In this document: one piece after another, positions 16,992 to 24,929 of the stretch | Position numbering within the stretch: the stretch's first letter is position 1 | Layout of the letters: the number at the start of each line of letters is the position of its first letter | NCBI RefSeq assembly: GCF_900109465.1 | Contig: NZ_FOAZ01000017.1 | Span: 124,001 to 188,000, forward strand | DNA: 64,000 nt | Source: Streptacidiphilus jiangxiensis | GTDB lineage: Bacteria; Actinomycetota; Actinomycetes; Streptomycetales; Streptomycetaceae | Direction of reading: 5' to 3' | Position numbers and translations under genes: made by a program | Notes under the pieces: generated by a model | The model's database searches: none | Told to the model about the DNA's origin: nothing | What the model saw: the letters and a program-made list of their open reading frames with translations, nothing else

Positions 16992-18593
16992 TCAGGACGG
17001 CTCGGCGAAGCGCTCGCGCAGCACCCGCTTGAGGATCTTGCCCGTCGGGTTGCGGGGCAGCTCGTCGAGGAAGACCACCAGACGGGGCTTCTTGTAGGAG
17101 GCGATGCGCTCGCGGGTGAACGCGATCAGCTCCGCCGGATCGACCTCCCCCGCGTCCGCGCGCAGCACGACGGCGGCGGTGACGGCCTCGCCCCAGCGGT
17201 CGTCGGGCGTGCCGAAGACCGCCACGTCCAGCACGGCCGGATGCTCGGCAAGGGCCGCCTCCACCTCGATCGGGTAGACGTTCTCGCCGCCGGTGATCAC
17301 CATGTCCTTGATCCGGTCGGTGATGAACAGATAGCCCAGCTCGTCCAGGTAGCCGGCGTCGCCCGTGCGCAGCCAGCCGTCCTCGGTGAACAGGCGGGCG
17401 TTGTCCTCCTCGCGGTGCCAGTAGCCCGGGGTGACGTAGTGCGAGCGGGTACAGATCTCCCCCACCGCGCCGGGCGGCAGCGGCTCGCCGGTGGCCGGGT
17501 CGACGACGCGGATCTCCACGTCCGGGCGGGGGTTGCCGGCGGAACGCAGCAGGTGGGCGCGGGGTCCGTCGGGGTCGTGATCCGCCGGCAGCAGGCGGGT
17601 GGCGGTGCCTGCCGTCTCGGTCTGCCCGTAGACCTGCAGGAAGTCGCAGCCGAAGACGTCCATCGAGCGCCGCAGCAGCACCGGGGTGATCGGCGAGGCG
17701 CCGTAGGCGATCAGGCGCAGCGCGGAGAAGTCACGCGAGGCGATGTCCGGCAGGGAGGTCAGCATGTGCAGCACCGCCGGGACGAAGAACACGTGGCTGA
17801 TCCGTTCCCGCTCGATCAGCTCGACCACGCGCTGCGGCACCAGGTCCGGGACGGTGACCGTGTGCGCGCCCGCCACCAGCGCCTGGGCCAGCCAGGCCGT
17901 CCCGGCGATGTGGAAGAACGGCATCGCGTTCATGCTCACCGCGCGCTCGTCCCAGTCGAGTTCGCGCAGCAGATGGTCGCCCGCGTCGAGATTGCGCAGG
18001 GTCAGCCGGACGCCCTTGGGCTGCCCGGTGGTGCCGGAGGTGTAGAGCTGGAGGCAGACGGACTCGGCATCCCCCGCGCCGCCGCGCCCGGGGTCCCGGT
18101 CGGAGGCGGCGGCCAGCCACGGCTCGTAGGCGAGGACGTCATCCCCGCTCGTGGGAACGTCCGTGGGAACGTCCGTGGGAACGTCCGTCGAAGCGTCCAC
18201 CGGGCCGTCGACGACGAGCCGCGCCTTGGGCAGCGCCGCGCGGATCGCCCGCGCGCCCGGCAGGAACTCCTCCTGCGCGAGGACCGCCGCGAACTCGGCG
18301 TCCCGCGCCACCGCGGCCAACTCGGGCTCGGCGAGGCGCCAGTTGAGCGGCGTCGCCACCAGCCCGGCCTTGGCGCAGGCGAGCAGGAACTCGGCCGACA
18401 CGATCCCCGGGCGGACCAGGGCCCCGACCCGGGCACCGGGTTCGATCCCCTCGGCGAGCAGTGCCTGAGCCAGCCGGTTGCTGCGTTCGTGCAGATCCGC
18501 GTAGCGCAGGGTACGGCCGCCCTCGGAGACGGCAGGCGCTTCGGGGCGTCGGGCGGCGTGGTCACGTACGGCGTCGGGCAGGAACGGGCCCAT
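16992..18593 (-). CDS. Long/medium-chain acyl-CoA ligase (AMP-binding, FadD-like)
   Basis: The protein has 533 residues from the ATG at 18593 (MGPFLPDAVRDHAARRP). It activates a carboxylic acid to its CoA thioester through an acyl-AMP. The P-loop LYTSGTTGQPKGVRL, the motif YGQTETAG, GYLDELGYLFITDRIKDMVITGGENVYP and the catalytic lysine in NPTGKILKRVL (about residue 517) are all present. A 12-base unit (18151-18186) repeated three times encodes a Thr-Asp-Val-Pro stretch in the N-terminal domain. The neighbouring acyl-CoA dehydrogenase, 3 kb away, suggests fatty-acid or related acid catabolism. Confidence 0.92.
   Translation of the reverse strand: MGPFLPDAVRDHAARRPEAPAVSEGGRTLRYADLHERSNRLAQALLAEGIEPGARVGALVRPGIVSAEFLLACAKAGLVATPLNWRLAEPELAAVARDAEFAAVLAQEEFLPGARAIRAALPKARLVVDGPVDASTDVPTDVPTDVPTSGDDVLAYEPWLAAASDRDPGRGGAGDAESVCLQLYTSGTTGQPKGVRLTLRNLDAGDHLLRELDWDERAVSMNAMPFFHIAGTAWLAQALVAGAHTVTVPDLVPQRVVELIERERISHVFFVPAVLHMLTSLPDIASRDFSALRLIAYGASPITPVLLRRSMDVFGCDFLQVYGQTETAGTATRLLPADHDPDGPRAHLLRSAGNPRPDVEIRVVDPATGEPLPPGAVGEICTRSHYVTPGYWHREEDNARLFTEDGWLRTGDAGYLDELGYLFITDRIKDMVITGGENVYPIEVEAALAEHPAVLDVAVFGTPDDRWGEAVTAAVVLRADAGEVDPAELIAFTRERIASYKKPRLVVFLDELPRNPTGKILKRVLRERFAEPS
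18151..18198 (-). repeat. 12-bp tandem repeat inside the acyl-CoA ligase gene
   Basis: Three exact units of GTGGGAACGTCC (18151-18186) and one degenerate unit encode repeated Thr-Asp-Val-Pro. The frame is kept, so only a surface loop varies in length. Confidence 0.8.
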
Positions 18594-18689
18594 GCGGGAT
18601 CCCCCATCGTCGGCGGCGGGGTGCTGCGGGAGCACGAGACTGTCACGTCGGGCGCCACGCGCGAAAGCGGCCGGACCGGTGCGCTTCGA

Positions 18690-19622
18690 TCAGTGGGCGG
18701 CCGGGTCGTTCGGCTCGGCGTGCGGCACCGGGCAGCCGCCGCCGGGGAACGTGCCGAGCTCCGCCAGACGGTAACCATCCTTGTAGCCCCGGATGTTGGG
18801 TCCCTGACGGGCGTAGAGGGGCTCCCGGCGCGACGGCAGCATCCGCACGACGCGGCCGCGCAGCCGCAACCCGCCCTGGACGAGCGCGCTCAGCGCGGCG
18901 GAGGGGGCGGCGTAGCCGAACGCCTCGCGCAGCTCGTCGTCCAGCAGGCAGACCGAGGCCCGCCGCATCAACCGCCCGGCGGCGCCCGGGTACCAGGACT
19001 GGAACAGGTCCAAGGTGGCGTCCGAGACGGACCGCCCGCCCTGGTCGAAGCGGAAGTGCTCGCGCTCGTAGGCGTCCAGCAGCGCCTCGAACTCGGCGAA
19101 GGTCTCCGGGATGTCGCGGATGCCCATGTGCTGCCCGAGCGTGCGGAAGTACAGCGTCGCCGCGCGCAGCTCGTGGTCGGTGTAGCGGCGCCAGCCGTAG
19201 GCGTCCAGCCAGCGCTTCGGCACCACCACGAAGGTGCTGAGCACGTAACGGAAGTCCTCGTTGCTGATCGGGTAGTGACGGTGCATCCGATTCATCCGCC
19301 GCAGCGCCTCGCGGCCCTGATCCGAGTCGAAGCCGTGCTCCAGGATCGCATCGAGGATCAACACCGTGTCGTCGTAGCGCTTCTGCGGGCGGGCGGCGAA
19401 CTCGCCCGTCTGCGCCAGCAGTCGGCCGACGCTGGGCACGGCGTACGTGCGGTAGAGAGCGAAGCCGAGGGACTGGACGGTGTCCCAGGGGAACTCGTGA
19501 AAGCTGCTGATCCGGTAGATCTCCAGGAAGTCCTGCTCCGGGTCGAGCCGGTGGATCTGCTTCAGCCAGTGATCGCGTCGCAGCACGTCCCCACCGTAGG
19601 GCGTCGACCCGCGCGGGTCCAC
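18690..19622 (-). CDS. MpaB-family (DUF2236) oxygenase
   Basis: About 310 residues from the GTG at 19622; an ATG at 19715 would overlap the divergent hydrolase gene and adds residues not usual in the family. The sequence shows the DUF2236 hallmarks: DHWLKQIHRLDPEQDFLEIYR, FALYRTYAVPSVGRLLAQTGEF, KRYDDTVLILDAILEHGF and HYPISNEDFRYVLSTFV. The family includes the latex-clearing protein Lcp and fungal MpaB, b-type-heme oxygenases that cleave alkenes. The natural substrate here is unknown. It is read toward the acyl-CoA ligase gene, with a gap of about 100 bases. Confidence 0.82.
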   Translation of the reverse strand: MDPRGSTPYGGDVLRRDHWLKQIHRLDPEQDFLEIYRISSFHEFPWDTVQSLGFALYRTYAVPSVGRLLAQTGEFAARPQKRYDDTVLILDAILEHGFDSDQGREALRRMNRMHRHYPISNEDFRYVLSTFVVVPKRWLDAYGWRRYTDHELRAATLYFRTLGQHMGIRDIPETFAEFEALLDAYEREHFRFDQGGRSVSDATLDLFQSWYPGAAGRLMRRASVCLLDDELREAFGYAAPSAALSALVQGGLRLRGRVVRMLPSRREPLYARQGPNIRGYKDGYRLAELGTFPGGGCPVPHAEPNDPAAH

Positions 19623-19686
19623 ACCGTCGCCCGCGGCATCGGCGATGATGGACGGGTACCCGTCCCACCTGCGAAGGAAGCCGTCC

Positions 19687-20289
19687 GTGGCCCAGATCGT
19701 CCTCTTCCACTCCACCTACGGCCTGCGTCCGGCCGTCACCGACGCGGCGGAGCGCCTGCGCGCGGCCGGCCACGTCGTGCACACCCCGGACCTCTACGAC
19801 GGGAAGACCTTCGACGACATCGAGTCGGGCCTCGCCCACCGGGACCTGATCACCCGCGAGGAGCTGCTGCGCCGCGCGGTCGCCGCCGTCGCCCCGCTGC
19901 TCACCCCGGACGGCCCCGGCCTGGTCTACGCCGGCTTCTCCCTCGGCGGCGCGATCGCCCAGAACCTCGCCCTCGCCGACGAGCGCGCCCTCGGCCTGCT
20001 GCTCCTGCACGGCACCTCCGACCTGCCGGCCGACGTCTCCACCTCCCTCCCGGTCCAGCTCCACGTGGCCGAGCCGGACCCCTTCGAGACCGAGGACTGG
20101 CTGAACGCCTGGTACCTCCAGCTCGTCCGCGCCGGCGCCGACGTCGAGATCCACCGCTACCGCGGCGCGGGCCACCTCTTCACCGACCCCGCCCTCCCGG
20201 ACTACGACGCCGAGGCCGCCGACCGCACCTGGGCCGTGTCCCGCGCCTTCCTGGCGGAGCTGGACGAGCAGAGCGAGCAGGACGCGTAG
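19687..20289 (+). CDS. Dienelactone-hydrolase-family alpha/beta hydrolase
   Basis: The protein has 200 residues from the GTG at 19687, preceded by GAAGGAAG. The alpha/beta-hydrolase core is small: AQIVLFHSTYGLRPAVTDAA, the DLYDGKTFDD loop, the nucleophile elbow YAGFSLGGAIAQN (here with Ser rather than the Cys of classical dienelactone hydrolase), LLLHGTSD, and the His motif RYRGAGHLFTDP. It probably hydrolyses a small ester or lactone. It diverges from the MpaB-type oxygenase with only about 64 bases between starts, so the two may share a promoter region. Confidence 0.83.
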   Translation: MAQIVLFHSTYGLRPAVTDAAERLRAAGHVVHTPDLYDGKTFDDIESGLAHRDLITREELLRRAVAAVAPLLTPDGPGLVYAGFSLGGAIAQNLALADERALGLLLLHGTSDLPADVSTSLPVQLHVAEPDPFETEDWLNAWYLQLVRAGADVEIHRYRGAGHLFTDPALPDYDAEAADRTWAVSRAFLAELDEQSEQDA

Positions 20290-20304
20290 AGCCCCAGCCC
20301 CTCA

Positions 20305-20559
20305 TCAGGGGGAAACGATCTCGCCGCGCCGTCGGATCTCCGCCGCCTGTGCCCGTACGGCGTCCGCCTCGGCTCGCGCCCTGCCCCGGTCCACCTCGTC
20401 CGGCACCACGGCCGCCAAAGCGTCCAGGCAGCCCGCGATCCGCTCCCGCCAGTCGGCGAACAGGTCCGGGTCGGCCCCGGTGGGCCGCTCCGCCTTCACC
20501 GCACGGAGGTGAACCAGCGCCGCCTTCAGTTCGGGGCCGATCCCCAGGGCTCCTGTCAC
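20305..20559 (-). CDS. Small alpha-helical hypothetical protein
   Basis: An 84-residue, mostly helical, charged protein (LKAALVHLRAVKAERPTGAD ... RARAEADAVRAQAAEIRRRG) without membrane or metal motifs. Its frame has the strong third-position GC bias of the neighbouring genes, and it fits neatly between the convergent hydrolase and the divergent S15-ABC gene. I do not recognise a family. Confidence 0.55.
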   Translation of the reverse strand: MTGALGIGPELKAALVHLRAVKAERPTGADPDLFADWRERIAGCLDALAAVVPDEVDRGRARAEADAVRAQAAEIRRRGEIVSP

Positions 20560-20660
20560 GCCGGGGACACTACCGGCAGGGTGGGGGCACGTCGCCGGGT
20601 GGGTGATCGTTGTGCCTACGATGCCCTCGGCCCCGACCGAACCGCCGAAAGGACCCGCTC

Positions 20661-23342
20661 ATGCCGCCTGGACCCCGTCGGCTGTGGCGGTGGGCCGCCG
20701 CTGCCGTGACAGCGTTGGTGGTCGTGGGCGGGGGGACGGCCGTCGCCGCCGGGGGCGGGAGCGGTGCCGCCGCCGTGCAGGAGCAGGACCAGGTGTTCAC
20801 GATGCCCGAGACGCCCGGGAGCGCGAGCACCGTACGCATCGACACCGCGTACTTCACCACCGGGGACGGCACGCCGCGGCCCGCGGTGCTGCTGGCCCAC
20901 GGGTTCGGTGGCAGCAAGGACGACATGGCCGGGGAGGCGCGGTTCCTGGCGCAGCACGGGTACCGGGTGCTGACCTGGTCCGCGCGCGGGTTCGGGCGGT
21001 CGACGGGGGCAATCGGGCTGGACGCGCCGGACCGGGAGGTCGCGGACGTGGAGCGGCTGATCGACTGGCTCGGGAAGCGCCCGGACGTGGTGCGGGACGG
21101 GCCGGACGATCCGCGGGTGGGCATCGCCGGGGCCTCCTACGGCGGCGCGATCTCGCTGCTGACCGCCGGTCACGACCGTCGCGTGGATGCGATCGCGCCC
21201 CAGATCACCTGGTGGGACCTGAACGACGCGCTGTTCCCCGGCGGGGTCTTCAAGAAGCTGTGGGCCGGGGTCTTCTTCACCACCGGAAGCAGCGGTGCCA
21301 GTGGCTGCCGGTTCACCGCCGCCCTGTGCCAGGTCTACCAGCACGCCGCGTTGACCGGCACCACCGACGCCGCCACGACCGCGCTGCTCGCGCAGTCCAG
21401 CCCGGACTCCGTCGCCGCCTCGATCAAGGTGCCGACCCTGATCACCCAGGGCCAGAACGACTCGCTCTTCCCGCTCGCCCAGGCCGACGCGATGGCCCGC
21501 GCAATCCGAGCCAACGGCGCGCCCGTCGCCGTGGACTGGTCCTCCGGCGGGCACGACGGCGGGGACCAGGAGAGCTCCCGGGTCCAGGCCCGCACGCTGG
21601 CCTGGTTCGACACGTACCTGAAGCACGACCAGGGCGTCGACACCGGCCCGGCGTTCCGGGTGACCCGGACCGGCGGGGTGTCGGTGTCGGCCGGTCAGGT
21701 GGTGACCTTCGGCGCGAGCGCGGACAGCTACCCGACGATCAACGGCACCGCGCGCCGGACGGTCGCGCTGGACGGGCCGCCGCAGACGGTCGCCAACCCG
21801 GCGGGCGGGATGCCGCCGGCCGTCTCCTCGGTGCCGGGGCTCGGCGCGCTCGGACAGCTCGGCGGCCTGCTCGGTGGGAACGTGTCGCTGAGCCAGGACA
21901 TGCCCGGACAGTACGCGGCGTTCCAGTCGGCACCGCTGGACAGCGCGCTCCAGCTGACCGGCTCGGCCGACGTCCAGGTCACCGTCGACACCGACGGCCA
22001 GGCCCCGGCGGTGCTGTTCGCCAAGCTCTACGACGTCTCCCCCGACGGCAGCGCCGTCCTGCCGCACCAACTGGTGACGCCGCTGCGGGTGACCGCCTCC
22101 GGCACGGTGGACGTACGGCTGCCCGCCGTGGACCACGACTTCGCCGCCGGCCACCGGCTGCGCCTGGTCCTGGCCACGACGGACCTCGGCTTCTCCTCCC
22201 CCGCCGCACCGGCGACGTACCGGGTCTCCCTCCCGTCCGGCGCCGCGCTGACGCTCCCCACGGACCCGGCGCTGCGCAACGACCGCTCCTCGCTGCCGCT
22301 CTGGGTCTGGGTGCTGCCGCTCGCCGCCGCGGCGATCGCCGTCGCGATCGTCGCGACGGGCCGCGGCGCCCGGCGGCGACGCGGCCCGCGCGGGCCGGAC
22401 CCGGAGCTGGAGAAGCTGCCGCTGGTGGTGCGCGGGCTGTCCAAGCGCTACCAGGGCTCGACCGACCGCTACGCGGTCAAGGAGCTGTCGTTCCGCGTCG
22501 AGCGCGGCCAGGTGCTGGGCCTGCTCGGGCCCAACGGCGCCGGCAAGACCACGACGATGCGCATGCTGATGGGCCTGATCCGGCCGGACGCGGGCACCGT
22601 GCACCTCTTCGGGCACCCCGTCACCGCGGGCGCGCCGGTGCTGTCACGGGTGGGCGCGTTCGTCGAGGGCGCGGGCTTCCTGCCGCACCTGAGCGGCCGG
22701 GCCAACCTGGACCTGTACTGGCGCGCGACCGGCCGCCCGGCGGGCGACGCGCATGTCGCCGAGGCGTTGGAGATCGCCGACCTCGGCGAGGCCCTGGAGC
22801 GCCCGGTACGGACGTACTCGCAGGGCATGCGGCAGCGGCTCGCCATCGCCCAGGCGATGCTCGGGCTGCCGGAGCTGCTGATCCTGGACGAACCGACCAA
22901 CGGCCTCGACCCGCAGCAGATCCGCGAGATGCGCGCGGTGATCACCCGCTATGCGGCCGGCGGCCGCACGGTGATCGTCTCCAGCCACCTGCTCTCCGAG
23001 GTCGAGCAGACCTGCACGCACCTGGTGGTGATGACGCAGGGCCGGCTGCTGGCCGCCGGTCCGGTCGCCGAGATCACCGGCAACGACGACGAACTGTTGG
23101 TCGGCATCGGCGAGATGGGCGCGGAGGAGCTTGACGCCGCGATCACCGCGATCGGCACGCTCGACGGCGTCGTCTCGGTGGCCCCGGCGCCGGAGGAGGC
23201 CGGGCTGCTGGTCCGTCTCGACGGCCTGGCCGTGGCCCAGCTCCTGGCCGAACTGCTGCGCCTGAACGTGCCCGTGGAGCGGGTCGGCCCGCACCGCCGC
23301 CTGGAGGACGCCTTCCTGACCCTGACCGGAGACCGCGCATGA
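20661..23342 (+). CDS. Fusion protein: extracellular S15-type serine hydrolase joined to an ABC ATPase
   Basis: An 893-residue protein from the ATG at 20661 (AAAGGA 7 bases upstream). A signal-anchor (residues about 9-30) precedes an X-Pro-dipeptidyl-peptidase-type alpha/beta hydrolase: nucleophile Ser159 in GASYGG, Asp267 in GQNDSLFP, His298 in GGHDGGD, then a jelly-roll C-terminal domain to about 530. A second span (about 545-568) leads to an ABC ATPase with Walker A GPNGAGKTT (about 623), signature YSQGMRQRLAIAQAM and LLILDEPTNGLDPQQ. Two spans put the hydrolase outside and the ATPase in the cytoplasm. The next gene is the permease, overlapping by 4 bases. Peptide or glycopeptide export or processing is a guess. 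Confidence 0.85.
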   Translation: MPPGPRRLWRWAAAAVTALVVVGGGTAVAAGGGSGAAAVQEQDQVFTMPETPGSASTVRIDTAYFTTGDGTPRPAVLLAHGFGGSKDDMAGEARFLAQHGYRVLTWSARGFGRSTGAIGLDAPDREVADVERLIDWLGKRPDVVRDGPDDPRVGIAGASYGGAISLLTAGHDRRVDAIAPQITWWDLNDALFPGGVFKKLWAGVFFTTGSSGASGCRFTAALCQVYQHAALTGTTDAATTALLAQSSPDSVAASIKVPTLITQGQNDSLFPLAQADAMARAIRANGAPVAVDWSSGGHDGGDQESSRVQARTLAWFDTYLKHDQGVDTGPAFRVTRTGGVSVSAGQVVTFGASADSYPTINGTARRTVALDGPPQTVANPAGGMPPAVSSVPGLGALGQLGGLLGGNVSLSQDMPGQYAAFQSAPLDSALQLTGSADVQVTVDTDGQAPAVLFAKLYDVSPDGSAVLPHQLVTPLRVTASGTVDVRLPAVDHDFAAGHRLRLVLATTDLGFSSPAAPATYRVSLPSGAALTLPTDPALRNDRSSLPLWVWVLPLAAAAIAVAIVATGRGARRRRGPRGPDPELEKLPLVVRGLSKRYQGSTDRYAVKELSFRVERGQVLGLLGPNGAGKTTTMRMLMGLIRPDAGTVHLFGHPVTAGAPVLSRVGAFVEGAGFLPHLSGRANLDLYWRATGRPAGDAHVAEALEIADLGEALERPVRTYSQGMRQRLAIAQAMLGLPELLILDEPTNGLDPQQIREMRAVITRYAAGGRTVIVSSHLLSEVEQTCTHLVVMTQGRLLAAGPVAEITGNDDELLVGIGEMGAEELDAAITAIGTLDGVVSVAPAPEEAGLLVRLDGLAVAQLLAELLRLNVPVERVGPHRRLEDAFLTLTGDRA

Positions 23343-24220
23343 GCACCAACCAGCCCGTCGAGACCGCCGAACCCGACTCCGGTGCGGCGGTCGGCTTCCG
23401 CCCGTCCCGCACACTGCCGTTGCGGGTGGAGGCACGCCGACAGCTGTCGCGGCGCCGGACGTTCGTCGTCTTCGGCGTGATGGTGGCGCTGCCGGTGATC
23501 GTCTGGCTCGCGCTGGCCGTGGGCGGCACGCCGTCGGGCCGCGACGGCAGCCCCTCGTTGATCCAGGCGGCCACCTCGTCCGGCGTCAACTTCGCCTTCG
23601 CGGTGCTCTTCATGGCCAGCGGCTTCCTGCTCAGCGTGCCCGTGGCGCTCTTCTTCGGCGACACGATCGCCTCCGAGGCGAGCTGGTCCTCGTTGCGCTA
23701 CCTGCTGGCCGCGCCGGTGCCCAGGGCCCGGCTGCTGGTCAGCAAGCTGGCGGTGGCGCTGGGCTTCAGCGCCGTCGCGGTGCTGGTGCTGCCGCTGGTC
23801 GCGCTCGGCGTCGGCACCGCCGCCTACGGCTCGGGCGAGCTGCACCTGACCCTGGCCGGCTCGCTGACCACCGGCACGGCGACGGTCCGGCTGGCGCTGG
23901 TCGCGCTCTACCTGTTCGTCTGCCAGCTCTCGATCGCGGGCTTCGCGCTCTGGCTGTCGACACTCACCGACGCGCCGCTGGGCGCGGTCGGCGGCGCGGT
24001 GGGGCTGGCGATCCTCTCCGGCATCCTGGACAACATCACCGCGCTCGGCTCGCTCCGCGACTTCCTGCCCACGCACGGCATGTACGCCTGGGTGGACGTG
24101 CTGCAGACCGACCCGGACTGGACGGGGATGGTCGAGGGCCTGTCGCTGGCGGTCTCGCTGGCGCTGGTCTTCGGCGCGCTCGCGTTCCGCCACTTCCAGG
24201 CCAAGGACGTGGTGTCGTAG
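23339..24220 (+). CDS. ABC-2 type permease
   Basis: The 293-residue protein has a cytoplasmic N-terminus with RVEARRQLSRRRTFVVFG and about six spans, including AVLFMASGFLLSVPVALFFGDTIASEASWSSLRYLLAAPVPR, the typical ABC-2 arrangement. Its start overlaps the stop of the S15-ABC fusion gene (ATGA), so the two products should be made in step and form one transporter. Confidence 0.88.
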   Translation: MSTNQPVETAEPDSGAAVGFRPSRTLPLRVEARRQLSRRRTFVVFGVMVALPVIVWLALAVGGTPSGRDGSPSLIQAATSSGVNFAFAVLFMASGFLLSVPVALFFGDTIASEASWSSLRYLLAAPVPRARLLVSKLAVALGFSAVAVLVLPLVALGVGTAAYGSGELHLTLAGSLTTGTATVRLALVALYLFVCQLSIAGFALWLSTLTDAPLGAVGGAVGLAILSGILDNITALGSLRDFLPTHGMYAWVDVLQTDPDWTGMVEGLSLAVSLALVFGALAFRHFQAKDVVS

Positions 24221-24254
24221 GGCCCCGGACGGGCGTCAGGGTCTGGCCCGGCCG

Positions 24255-24848
24255 CTATGCGTCCGCACGGCGCGGCTGCGCGCGGACGTGGATGCGCTCG
24301 CCCTGCGGGCCGAAGAGGCTGAGCACCTCCACCGGCTGGGTGCCGGTGCTGCCGAACCAGTGCGGCACCCGGGTGTCGAACTCGGCGGCCTCGCCCGCCT
24401 TCATCACCAGGTCGTGGTCGGCCAGGACCAGCCGCAGCTCCCCCGACAGGACGTAGAGCCACTCGTAGCCCTCGTGCGTGCGCAGGTCCGGCTCGCATCG
24501 TTCCGGCGGAATGATCATCTTGAAGGCCTGGACGCCGCCGGGGTTGTGCGTCAACGCCATGATCGTCGAGCCGTGCCGTTGCACGGGCCGCAGTCGCACC
24601 CGCGGGTCGCCGACCTCGGGCGCGCCGACGAGGTCGTCCAGCGGCACCCGGTGGGCGCGTGCGAGCGGCAGCAGCAGCTCCAGCGTGGGCCTGCGCTCGC
24701 CGGACTCCAGCCGGGACAGGGTGCTCACGGAGATCCCGGTGGTCTCGGCGAGCCCGGCCAGCGTGGCGCCGCGCTTCTTCCGGAGATCCCGCAGCCGCGG
24801 GCCCACTCCGGCCAGCACCCGTGCGTCGTCGAACCCCGCGTTTGCCAT
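24255..24848 (-). CDS. XRE-cupin transcriptional regulator
   Basis: The protein has 197 residues. The N-terminal HTH (RLRDLRKKRGATLAGLAETTGISVSTLSRLESGERRP, about 17-53) is followed by a cupin domain at about 105-185 (RTHEGYEWLYVLSGELRLVLADHDLVMKAGEAAEFDTRVPHWFGS). This is the two-domain architecture of SutR- and PuuR-like regulators, in which the cupin senses a small molecule. The start codon is directly next to a 23-bp palindrome (24849-24871), which fits autorepression. It diverges from the TrxR-methyltransferase fusion gene, its likely target. Confidence 0.88.
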   Translation of the reverse strand: MANAGFDDARVLAGVGPRLRDLRKKRGATLAGLAETTGISVSTLSRLESGERRPTLELLLPLARAHRVPLDDLVGAPEVGDPRVRLRPVQRHGSTIMALTHNPGGVQAFKMIIPPERCEPDLRTHEGYEWLYVLSGELRLVLADHDLVMKAGEAAEFDTRVPHWFGSTGTQPVEVLSLFGPQGERIHVRAQPRRADA

Positions 24849-24871
24849 ATCGGCAAGTTTACTTTGCCGAT
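24849..24871. promoter_or_regulatory. Palindromic operator between the XRE-cupin gene and the TrxR-methyltransferase gene
   Basis: ATCGGCAA (24849-24856) and TTGCCGAT (24864-24871) form a perfect 8-bp inverted repeat around a 7-base AT-rich centre, GTTTACT. The site directly abuts the XRE-cupin start codon and lies 58 bases before the divergent gene. This is where a dimeric HTH regulator would be expected to bind and control both directions. Confidence 0.65.
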
Positions 24872-24929
24872 CCTCGAATGCGGCGCACCGTGGACGCAGC
24901 GAGAGCGCAGGGACGAGAGGAGACCCAAG

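Noticed and set aside
17241-20606. An 1121-codon open frame on the plus strand
   Set aside because: It is antisense to the acyl-CoA ligase and MpaB-type genes, whose products have clear family motifs; this one has none.
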